From: Phalacrocorax aristotelis
Taxonomy: Eukaryota; Chordata; Aves; Suliformes; Phalacrocoracidae
Length of the DNA stretch: 64,000 nt
Assembly: GCF_949628215.1 (NCBI RefSeq)
Contig: NC_134280.1
Coordinates: 47,022,621 to 47,086,620, forward strand
Direction: 5' to 3'
Shown: in pieces, positions 12,578 to 22,590 of the stretch
Layout: the number at the start of each line of letters is the position of its first letter
How positions within the stretch are numbered: position 1 is the first letter of the stretch
Notes under the pieces: generated by a model
Told to the model about the DNA's origin: nothing
Database searches by the model: none
The model's input: only the letters and a program-made list of their open reading frames with translations
Position numbers and translations under genes: made by a program

Positions 12578-14079
12578 CTGAGCAGATGCATAAAGGGAAT
12601 TTAAATTAATGGCAAGTGACAAATGTGATAAATATAGATAGCATCTTTAAATACTAACATTCTGCATTGCAGACTTTTTTTTTCAATACTCACAGTTTCA
12701 AAACCTCCACGGGATGTGTTTTCCCCTCGGAATGAAGCTGTCTCATAGACAGATGTTTCAGGGACCCAGTAACTCCCCCTGAGGACACCCCTACCCAACC
12801 CTGAGTTGTGTTGCATTCACCAAGGTTGCAGTCCCTGTTTCTCCAGTGAAGTGTTTGGAGTCCTCCTTTCAGCCCAGCTCCATTGCTTCACAGCCATGTA
12901 GTATTTCCCGTCAAAAACCCATGAGTGAGGTCTTTATACTACTCTCCTTAAACTGGCTTACAAATTCGTGTGTTACATAGAAGTAAAACACATTTGGGTT
13001 TGTTTACAAAATTTGTTACAAAGTAAGATTGCTAGAAGATCATATGCAGTGATCATACTAGCAATGTGAACTTTAACAATGTAGTACCTAGTATTTGCCA
13101 TGTCTGCAGAGAAGACTAACCTAAAATTTCATCTGCAAGGCTTCCAAGGACCATCACTACATGACGGACAATTCTGTCTCATTCACAGAGCACAGACTTA
13201 TTCTAGGCTCTGGACAGAGAGAAAATGCATTCTGCTTCTCCAGATCCATCAAGGTCTGACTTGACTCGATAGAGGACCTCTTATTTGTATGTCATGTAGG
13301 TTCTGAATTCTTTCCAGAGCAAACAAATGGATTTATTCCCTACTTGATTTTAGCAAAACAGCCAAAAGCCTGTTAATGAATGCATTTTACAAACTATATC
13401 CCTTGACAAAACAAGGGTAGTATCTGGTCTGTGGAGATGTACTAACGCTCTCATAAATGTAATCTTTATTTTGTGGGACTAACAGCTATCAAAACTTTTC
13501 ATATTGTCCATGTTCAGATTTTCCTCTGCAGTTATTCCCATCTTCTTTCAGTCTAAGGTAACCTTTGGGATACCCATGGCCCTAGAGCTTCACATAGGTT
13601 TCCTTTTTTTCCCACTGTCCATTAATTTTTCCCTCACTCTCTTAGCTCCCCTTCTCCTCTTGATACTGCATTTCCATGTCATCTTTGTCCCTTCCCATTT
13701 CTGTCTTCTCTCTCTGGCCACATTACTGCTTCATCTTGCCCACTGCTGTTATCAGCTTGTGACAACTCCTTTCTCAAGTGTGCATTAGATTTAGATATCA
13801 ATATAATGATACAGCAGGGACTCCAAAAGTGCTGCAAATTAGATTTGAAGGAATATATTACAATGAGCTCTTTCTTTCTTTTCATACCAAGAGGGATATT
13901 AGGAGAAACTAGGACAACTAAATGTTTACCACTCCCTGGAAATAAACGGTACAAGCAGCAGCACAAAAGTCCAGACAAATACAAAGGAAAATCAGTGTAG
14001 AGTACCAGTAGAACGAATAAGATAAAACCCTAGGTTTTAATCATGTATTTAATTTTCATAGAACCTTGTTAAAGGCATT
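12578..14079. other. Unique noncoding sequence, no gene recognised
   Basis: Short overlapping frames on both strands at 13504-14000 (94, 101 and 64 codons) are rich in Leu/Ser/Phe from pyrimidine-rich DNA and have no family resemblance. No recognisable repeat. Confidence 0.55.
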
Positions 14080-14460
14080 CAGGCTGCTACCTGTCAGCAT
14101 TTAACTTTTGCCCTTAAGTATGAAGGTTTATATACTAGTAAATTTTTATCATGTCTAAGTTCTCATTATCCATGTAAATGTATAATTCTTTATTCATTTC
14201 ATTTAAGCGCTTAACCTCAATTATATCCTGCGGCAGCAAGTTCCACAGGTTAATTAGGTGTCATGTTTTAAAAATTTCTCATTTCATCAGTTTTACCTCC
14301 TAACAATCCTTTATGACCCAATTACAATTTATGTAATTTCCTAGAAATTGCCTTTCTTTTACTCCAGCTCTGTTTTTTTTTTCTTTTCCTAAAAGCAGAA
14401 GAGCTTTTTTTTTATTATTATTTTAAACAAAGCAGCCCTAGAATAATTAAAATATGTGAG
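14080..14460 (+). repeat. Ancient CR1/L3-like LINE relic
   Basis: The stretch holds the succession CATCCTGTGGCAGCAAGTTCC-like (here ATCCTGCGGCAGCAAGTTCC), then CACAGGTTAATTAGGTGT, then TTTCATCAGTTTTACCTCC. From memory, this order is typical of old CR1/L3-type LINE 3' regions spread through amniote genomes. It is heavily diverged, with no usable reading frame. The limits are approximate. Confidence 0.55.
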
Positions 14461-17400
14461 ACTAATTCAAAATTTTTCCTTTGACCTCAGGGTCACCTGA
14501 CAGAACACCTTCCAACATGTTATTTGAGAAATACAACTAATCCAGAATGTTATCATGCAATAAAACGTAATTTCTGAAACAGACACTTTGTGGAGAGGAA
14601 ATAAGTTTTCACTCAAGCTATTGTGCTTGCTAGCAGACTTGAAATTGTGCTAATGAATTTTTTTCAAGCTGAAACTGCGAATCATGAGTAAAATAACAAT
14701 AAAATCACCTTCTTCCTCAAAAGCCTAACTAAACAAAAAGACCATGAATGCTATTAGCAGAGAACTGGACTGCTAAGAACATTTAATCAGGCTATGGAAA
14801 TATATTTTCCTAATTAGAAACACTGAATACACAAAGATAAAATCAGGGGAGAAAAACTTTTTGGAAGTTGTGTCTTTTCTAGCTTTTTAAGTATTATGTA
14901 TAGCCATATATATAACCAGCTGTCTTTTGCGAGTCATTGACTGATATATGGAGTGTAGTGGAAGAATATGTTCTAGATATGAGAAATCAATGTTGCCAAA
15001 ATATGGTATCTTTCTAGTCCTCTGTTTCTTAATTCCCATCTTCAGAAAAGCTTATCAAAGGAAACATTCTATTGTATTTAATGATTTAACTCACTTTTGC
15101 CTGATTAGTGCATTCAGATATTTTTTCTCCCAGTCTTTCCATATTCTTTCTGCTATGTTATAGCTGCTGAAAGATTGTGATGGAGCAAGCGCAAGATTGG
15201 CCACAAAAACGTCATCTACAACAGAATTGTTCCTTGTGCTTCTTCAGGCCCATATGTAGTTCCAGAAGAAACAACAGGAAAATGTTTAGTATTTATCAGA
15301 CATGCAGATCCAATATAGCTGTGCAAAAGATGTTAAGCTCTTCTTTGCTTTGTTTGCCCTGAGCAGAAAATGGAAGTTCCGTTTTGTTTGACTGAGTTCC
15401 TTCCTGGCACAAAACTCTACAAAAGGGCTGGTGGATTTTCACTTTGCCAAGGAAAACAATCAGATTTACTGAATGATTTGGAGTGTCTCATCAGGATGAC
15501 GCTTGACACTTTCCTCCATCAAGCCCACCCCAATTTTAGGGTACTTTATAAACTTGGAGAGGTAAAGAGAGACACATAAGGACAGGTAGCTCTTGTGGCC
15601 TTCATCTTCTACATGCATACAGGAGTAACTGTTCCTGACTTTTGAACTGTTTCCGTTTCGTCTGGAACTGTGGGAATAATCAGCCTGGAAGCTCACTGGC
15701 CCTCCACTTCTGTAACTGACACAGCGAAGAAGGGTTTCAGTTCAGTTCTTCAGCCTTGTCAGCTCTACATTTACACAAATATAGAAAAATAAATCCTTAA
15801 AAATGAGCTGCGACTCATGTTTCATGAATCAATTTTTCTGGCACGAGTTCAGTGGACTGAACTTTATGAAAACTGCAAGAAGAATGAAAATGTATCGGAA
15901 GGTTCATTTTTTATACATCTTTCTGTGTCGCTTTTCCCAGTTTCTGTAGCCTCTGCTACACAGAAATCCTGAAAAATTACTAGGGTTTCTGAGATGTGAA
16001 AACCTTCTTCCTTTAACTTTTATTATGTATAATTACAAGTGAATTCTGCAATGCCATCAGCCCCATAGCTTATAGTTATTTCAGCACAAATCGTCAAAGA
16101 GTAAGAGTCATGCCTTTTGGTATAGTGTTTAATTGTGGATGTTTCACTACATCTCACTTGGTAAAATAATAGGAAGTTTAATGCATCTCATTGGGTAAAA
16201 TTTAGAGTAGATTTAGTAGAATGTAAGCCTGGCCTATGTATAAAGTAAAAATATTTCTTAAAAGTAGAGTAATATCAGTAATTCTATGCTAGATTTGTGG
16301 AACGGTAGGCACGAGGAAGTCAGCTGTCTGCTCTATAGTTGGGCTCAGAGGTGATGACAGACCTGGGAAAAGATCAAATTTCCTGATGTGTGACTCCAGT
16401 GACAATATTGCCTGCTTTCCTTGCATGCTCTGTAGTGCTCTCAGGTTTTTGGTGTTCAAGAAATGGTTGGTGAGACCTTTCAGACTGCAATTATACCTAG
16501 AACAGAGTGCTGAAAATGTGTGATGCAGTTACTTTCTCTGTTGGAAATCTGTCTCCAGTTACTAATTATAAGGAATGGTGCTGTAAATAAAATATTTAAA
16601 TTTGAAAGGATTTTGTCATTATAAATTTTGTTTTCTTTTTATTTCTATTAATATAAACTTTAAAATGAAAGGTCACTTCAGTATTAAAAAAAAGAGAAAT
16701 ATCCTGTTCCAAAAAGATTAGAATGAAGCAATTTCCCTTATGAAGAAGCCTTTTTCACTTTTACTTAACAGAATGCCAGTCAGATTGACATATGCATGTT
16801 AAAAGTTTTCTTTTTTTAACAAAAACCTATTTTCAAGAAGAAAAACAACACAGTTTCACCAGGTCTAATAAAGATCTTGTGTTTGAGAATTGGATAGAAA
16901 ATTCAATAATTCACGAGGTAAAATAAGATTTAGTTAATTCTAGCTTAGTGGTTGTGCCCTTCAAATCTAATGGGAGAAAACTTGTTCAGTCACAAAGTCA
17001 GAAGACAATTCAAAGGTACTCTAGCAAGTATGTACATAGGTAAGGAATAGCTGCTTTGTACAGGATTGATTTGTGAACATAAACATACTTTAAGACTGTT
17101 CTCCAGTACACTGGGCAGTTACCAGTTACAGCACTCCGATCAGCTACAGCAGAACATGAAAGGTTGCTATAGACTGGGGTGTCAGAATGAGCTCATTTCA
17201 GATGGTGATTTTTACACAACTCTCAGGTTGTGCTACATGACACTCTATAGAGTGATAGAAAGGAACAAATGTAAAGTATTCATTACTTGTTATAACGGAG
17301 CGGAAGTGACAGCAAGTTATAAATAGACCCTACTGCCACATACAGTATCTTTCTTTACTGTAAGTGAAGATTTGCTGTGGCCCATTATAGATCCACCTGC

Positions 17401-19450
17401 ATTGAGGGACTGTGTATTGTGGCATAGGTCATAGTGCTGGGTCTTTGGTCATCCACAGCTGGAGCTGTCAGTCCTGTGTAGAGCATGCAACGGCTTTTTT
17501 TCTTGCCTAAATGCAAAAACCTTTTATTTGGAAGAAGAGGAGGGGCTGTACTGGTGCGGGTGTGGATTTTGGACTTGGTGGTGCCACAGTATGGCTTTAG
17601 GAGACCAGAAGGATGGGCTAGTGCTAAAGGTCCATTGATGTAGACATAGCCAAAGACCACACTGTTCTACTCCAGTAGCTCACGGGTTCCTTTATAGGCC
17701 TCAGGGTAGCCAGTACAGGAAAAAACCTTGCTCATGGGCATTTTTGGTGGTGGCCTTGCTTCAGGTAATTTCAGAACTTGTAATGAAATGTTACTGTGAA
17801 AAACTCTCTGAGAAACCACAAGAACTGCAGCCAGTGCAAAAGCTGCAGAAGAAACCTAGCAGATCAAATTTTCTCTCAGGTTGGCCAGCCGGCCATCAGT
17901 TTTCATGGCTTCCAGTGTCTGTCTTTTCTAACAAATATGAATATGTATTAGAGGAGAGTTTCAGAACTGAAGACCACACTGAAAGAGAGAGGCTGTAAGA
18001 CCCCTAGTATCTTATGAAACAACTCTTCTTTCTCAGAGACAGATGGTAGAACCTTTAGGTACTAAGTGTCCAATGTTAGCCTTAATTGTCTTTTTTATTC
18101 ATCTGCCCTATGATGACAGCTAAGAAAAGTCATTCACGTAAAAAGATGACAGCACTTGACAAGCAAAATCTGTAGCTTATTAATAATTAAAAATTATTTC
18201 CATGTTCTGTTACTGATGGAATATTTAATCATTTGTTCAGTCAATACCAATGTCTCATTTATTATTCATTAAAGATAAATACTGTGTAGTGCTTCTGGAT
18301 TGAAATGTGCTACACCAAGATTATTAAGAGCACCCAGGGTTGATCTATTATTTAGAAATTGATTAAACTTTTGTACAGAATTTAATGACTTAAATAACTC
18401 TCCAGATTTTTAAAGTTAACAATAAGTTTTATTTAAAGATTGGTTATGTGAACACAAGCAGCTATGGAGAAAAAAGAAGCTCTCAGACCTAAGTTTAACA
18501 ATTTGGAGACAAACACATCACTAATACCAGGCCTGCCTCACATCCACAATGACTTTCTTCTATTTTTAGTGTGAAAGTATATTAGTACATGCTGTGCTGT
18601 GTCACCATAACCTTGCCACTGCTTAGCCCTTTCCTCAGAGGAATCAGCAGGACCCCTTTCTACCCCCACAATTTTTACCCTTTCACATTGGGTTACTTGA
18701 GTTTTTTGAAGGGTCTCATGTATGATTTATGGAGGTTGTGCTGTACCTCTTCTTACCCTGTATCCTGAATAAAGCCAAAGATCAGGAAAGGAGAGATTTA
18801 TCTCTTCACATCCTGTCAGTGGTAACTTACCACCTGAGGAGTATAAGGAGATGAGATACTTCTTTCTTTTCTGCAAGTGGACAGTCAGCCTAGCAGCAAA
18901 AAGTCTGCCAGCTCTCTCTCTAAAAGGGACTGGTAATGACTAACTTCTAAGTGAAACCAGTTTTGAAAATGAAAAGGCTTTGATATTTATAGCTCCCTAA
19001 TTGCTGGGGCAAACCGGGAGGCTGCAGCCCAGGTCAGGGAATTGAATTTTCTTGAGTAGACTAAAAGAGAATAAGTCATTGCCTGAGTGGATCAGGTAAC
19101 AACTGTGGTATCTATTGTTTATAACTTCAGATTGGAGATCTCTGACTAGAGTATGTTATGCAGTTTTTTTTGGGGGGGAAAAAAAGGTTCCATTGATTAG
19201 TTTTTAATAAATAAACAAAAAATAACTTGAGATATTAAAAGAAAAAGTGAAGTTTTTTCTGTACTATTTCATTTTTCAAGCTTATTATTCAAGGTTTGCA
19301 ACTCCCTTGCCCCCCTTCAGATAATACAGGACTTCCCAACCTCACTAGAAGAAATTTTTCAGGTCGTTCTTTCCTCAAGCATGGGGAACAGTTTGAAAGA
19401 GTTCAACTATGCAAAAATACATATTGTAAGGACTTAGAAGCTGTAAAGGG
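14461..19450. other. Unique noncoding sequence, no gene recognised
   Basis: Open frames here are all under 92 codons and share no known motif. An imperfect duplicated phrase (CATCTCACTTGGTAAAA / CATCTCATTGGGTAAAA) lies at about 16153-16201. A run of eight T, seven G and seven A lies at 19164-19185. Confidence 0.55.
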
Positions 19451-20002
19451 TCATTCATGTGGGTCCCACATGCTTTCAGTCAGCTTCCAGCAAACCATAA
19501 TTCCTAAAGTACCTTTGTTTCCCCATGCTGCTCTGTTAAGCACATGCAGATATTTGTGTTGGACAAGGCACCAGAGGAGGGAACCTTGGTAGATCATATA
19601 TGTCCCCTTTGTCCCCCTCAAAGGAGGTATAACAGTGGAGAGGAGAAAGCATTTACTGAAATTCAGAGGTATTCTTTCCCCTTCTGGCTCATCCACAGTC
19701 AAGGGGAGTAGGGAGCATCTATGCATCTCCTGGCTAGATTTCCTCATTCTAAAAGCAGATCTTCCTTTTTGCCTTGGATACACATTGCTAAGAATACTGA
19801 CATATGCATTTTCCATGCACAGATTTTTGGGAGAAGGAGGATATTTCTCTGCACATTTAAACCATGCATGATTCCATGAATAGTGCATGTAATTGTCAAA
19901 CAGGACAGGCAGCAAGGCTTTAGAGTAATCATTGAAAAAGCAGTCCCCCAGTTGTTTGTGCAACAAAGCAAAAGGTTGCCTGTGTCCAGAGCCGAGAATC
20001 AA
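19451..20002 (-). other. Longest open frame in the window, 183 codons, probably chance
   Basis: An ATG-started frame runs 552 nt on the minus strand without a stop. The predicted protein (starts MILGSGHRQPF) has scattered Cys, His and Trp, no clear membrane segment, no repeat and no motif I recognise. Several plus-strand frames overlap it. Given the base composition and 128 kb of readable strand, about one open frame of this length is expected by chance. It ends about 400 bp left of the ERVL-type LTR at 20406, but that LTR shows a near-matching target duplication and no primer-binding site, so the frame is not retroviral interior. I do not call it a gene. Confidence 0.15.
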
Positions 20003-20400
20003 GGCTGGCAGGAGTGATAGGGGCTGCTTTGTTATGGAAAGACTTGGTGGAGAAGGGAGGCTTGAGGAGAAGGAAGTTTTCTTTTATAAGAAAATGCAGC
20101 CTTCAGCTGCATCCTAACAAACTAGACAATTAACAGTGGGTGCCCTGGCATGGGAAGGAGTAACACCTTCTCATCTTCCATACGAGACAAGTGAAAATAA
20201 CTCCTACTCTGTCCACAAAGGCTTGTCACAGGCTTTACCCTGGGAGCATTTCTTCATTAAAAGTGAAGGGTAGAGACAGAGTGTAAATATCACCACTTTT
20301 CTGTAGTTCTGCCTGATGTTGGGTTTATTGAATCAGAGCCCTGCTTTCCTTTAAATTCAGATCCCTGGAAACAGAGGGTTTCTGGGCAGAGAAATGCAGC

Positions 20401-20926
20401 TTGGCTGTCGTGGTTTAACCCGGCAGGCAGCTAAACACCACACAGCCATTTGCTCACTCCCCTGCAGTGGGATGGGGGAGAGCATTGGAAAAAAGATAAA
20501 ACTTGTGGGTTGAGAGAAAGGTAATACGATAGAAAAGCAAGGGAGAATAACAATAATGATAATATGCAAAACAAGTGATGTACCATAAAATTACTCGCTG
20601 CCCACTGACCAATGCCCAGCTGGTTCCCAAGCAGCATCTGTGCCCCCCTGGCCAACTTCCCCCATGTGTTTTTGTTCAGCATGACATCATATGGTATGGA
20701 ATATCACTTTGGCGACTTTGGGTAGCTGTCCTGGTTGTGTCCCTTCCCAGCTTGCAGGGCAGTATAAGAAGCTGAGAAGGCGTTGACTCTGTGTAAGCAC
20801 TGCTCAGCAATAACTAGAGCCTCAGTGTGCTATCAACACTACTCTCATCCTAAATCCGAAAGGCAGCACTGTACCAGCTACTAGGAAGAAAATTAACTCC
20901 ATCCCAGCTGAAACCAGGACATCGGC
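20401..20926 (-). repeat. 5-bp target-site duplication flanking solo LTR
   Basis: TTGGC at 20401-20405 and TCGGC at 20922-20926 flank the LTR and match at 4 of 5 bases. Five bases is the usual duplication length for ERVL-type insertions. It shows that one LTR unit, not a provirus, fills the site, and it fixes both LTR ends. Confidence 0.6.
20406..20921 (-). mobile_element. Solo LTR of avian ERVL-type endogenous retrovirus
   Basis: The plus strand starts TGTCGTGGTTTAACCCGGC and ends CAGCTGAAACCAGGACA, which is the reverse of the family's sense ends (TGTCCTGGTTTCAGCTGG ... GGTTAAACCACGACA). Inside are the family's conserved parts in order: the ACACCACACAGCC block, the C/G-rich GCAGTGGGATGGGGGAGAG block, the AACTTGTGGGTTGAGA block, an AATAATGATAATATG microsatellite-like tract, and GCATGACATCATATGGTATG. 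Length is 516 bp. CpG content is low, as expected of an old methylated copy. It is a solo LTR, since no primer-binding site or coding interior adjoins it. Confidence 0.88.
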
Positions 20927-22112
20927 ATTGCTGAGAGACAGTGTGGGACTGGATAGAGCAGGGTGAAAATCTAGAAGAAATATGAATCAGCAGTGAGGAA
21001 GGCATGAAAGTGATGGTCTGGGGAGGTCTTCAATGAAGATGGAATTGCTAATTGTTATAAATGTGAAGTATCTATCAGCGTATTTCTAAACACATTGTAA
21101 TTAAGATTGCATTGCATATGCCAATCTCCATAATTAATTTTTTAATATTAGAATTATAGAAACCAAAAGAAAATGAGTCATTACAATATAATGAAGATAA
21201 GCAATCACATTAGAAAGACACTCTTGAATTCTTCAGGACCAAATCTTGGGTTTAGGTAAAGGTTTTTTGACTCTTTTTTGATTTCTAAGACATGTAGAAC
21301 TGTGTTAACTCCTTAATGACAAAACGATTTCTGTGTTCCAGAACAATCTGAATTGTTCCCAGCGTGCTGTTGATGCAGTATATCAGAAAGAAAAGCAGTC
21401 ACTAAGAAGATAGAACTTTGACACTTTCAAGTATGACTTCTAAGTAGCTTTAGTGAAGAAGATGTAACCAGCTAGGAAGAAGGAAAAACAAAATTTAAAA
21501 TAAAGAAATCTTTGGAAATGTGAAGTGGATTGTGTGTGGCAGAAAATTCTGGCAACTTGAAAGCTTTGCACTTATAGAGACCCATCTTAAAAATTAATCA
21601 CATTGAGAGAAACACTTTTATGTGAAAATGACTTTGCTGGGTCTATTTATGACAGACTTCATGGATCAAAATAATTGAAAATACAGTTAAGATTTTCAGT
21701 GGAACCCAGAGCCAGTATAGGACCTGAAAATTATCTGAAATCTTTTACATTTTATAGATGGAATAATTTTTTTTAATGTTGTTTTAAAGAGAGGTGTGCT
21801 TTCTGTCAGTTTATAACTAATCAGTTCACTAGCAAGAAGACAGATTTAGGGCTTTGTAATGTTTGGCATTTATTTTGCTTTTACATATATTGTGAGGAGT
21901 GTAATTCCATTAATAGAAAAAAAAAGCTTAAATATGCATTTTTTACGTTCTTAGAAACAAGAAAAGAAAGCAATGAAGACATCATTCTCTTAATATGATG
22001 AACTGTTTAAATGCTCTGTTTTCAGTTTGTAGGTACAGCAGAACCTAACGTATTATGATTGATATGTGTATCTCACAGGTGCTCAGAATATATCATGGGG
22101 CTGATTTAGTAT
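20927..22112. other. 1.2-kb spacer between two divergent ERVL-type LTRs
   Basis: Unique AT-rich DNA. No reading frame, PBS or polypurine tract suggests retroviral interior. The two LTRs point away from each other, so their U3 ends face this spacer. Confidence 0.55.
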
Positions 22113-22117
22113 TCATC

Positions 22118-22585
22118 TGTGCTGGCTTTGGCCGGGTTGGAGTTAATCCCCTTCACTGTAGCTGGTACAGTGCCAGGGGCACAGAGATGCTTCCGTTGCT
22201 GTTAAGGAGCGGCTCAGTGTCGCTAAGGAGCGCCTGTAGCAGCCAGGGGCCTTCCCAGCTTCCCGCTCTGCCACGAGGGCAGGAGGCCGGGGGGCGGGGC
22301 CACAGCCGAGACAGCTGCCCCCGGCCGGCCAATGGGATGTTCGTTCCCTACCGTGGGGCGCCGGGAGCGGGACATTAGCGGGGGCCGGAGGCGCGCGGGG
22401 GGGCGGTCGCGGCTCGGGGACTGGCGGCGGCCGGTCGGCGAGCGGCTGCGTCACGTGCGGTTGGTTTTGGTGGTTCCTTCCCCCGCCCCGGGTTTCGCGC
22501 CTCTCTTATTATTTTCCTTTTCATTCCATTATTGTTGTTGTTATTAAACTGGGTCTGTGTTGCCGGCTGGGGCTGAACCAGACCC
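22118..22585 (+). mobile_element. Solo ERVL-type LTR, CpG-rich, internally shortened
   Basis: It starts TGTGCTGGCTTTGGCCGGG and ends GTTGCCGGCTGGGGCTGAACC, matching the family ends. Five-base flanks TCATC (22113-22117) and TCATG (22586-22590) match at 4 of 5 and fix the borders. The copy is 468 bp: the segment that in other copies lies between the ATTAAACTG signal (22543) and the GTTGCCGGCTGG terminus is missing, including the AACCCACAAGTT block and the G-rich tract. The U3/R part is extremely GC-rich (54 of 60 bases at 22381-22440, with 13 CpGs), unlike the three CpG-poor copies here. This suggests either a different subfamily or a copy kept free of CpG decay. Confidence 0.85.
22280..22470 (+). 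promoter_or_regulatory. CpG-island-like promoter region inside LTR
   Basis: Seen: a GC box (GGGGCGGGGC, 22291-22300), a CCAAT box (22329-22333) and an E-box CACGTG (22452-22457), which directly follows a TGCGTCA half-CRE-like sequence. These sit in a dense CpG cluster, the only one in the window. Inferred: the LTR keeps the elements of a TATA-less promoter that would fire toward the right. The polyadenylation-like ATTAAA at 22543-22548 lies downstream, as in a retroviral LTR. No downstream exon is recognisable, so present activity is unknown. Confidence 0.45.
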
Positions 22586-22590
22586 TCATG

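Noticed and set aside
22055..22547. Arg/Pro/Gly-rich frames of 107, 103 and 71 codons
   Set aside because: They result from the low stop-codon density of the CpG-rich LTR; all three frames overlap and none has a family resemblance.
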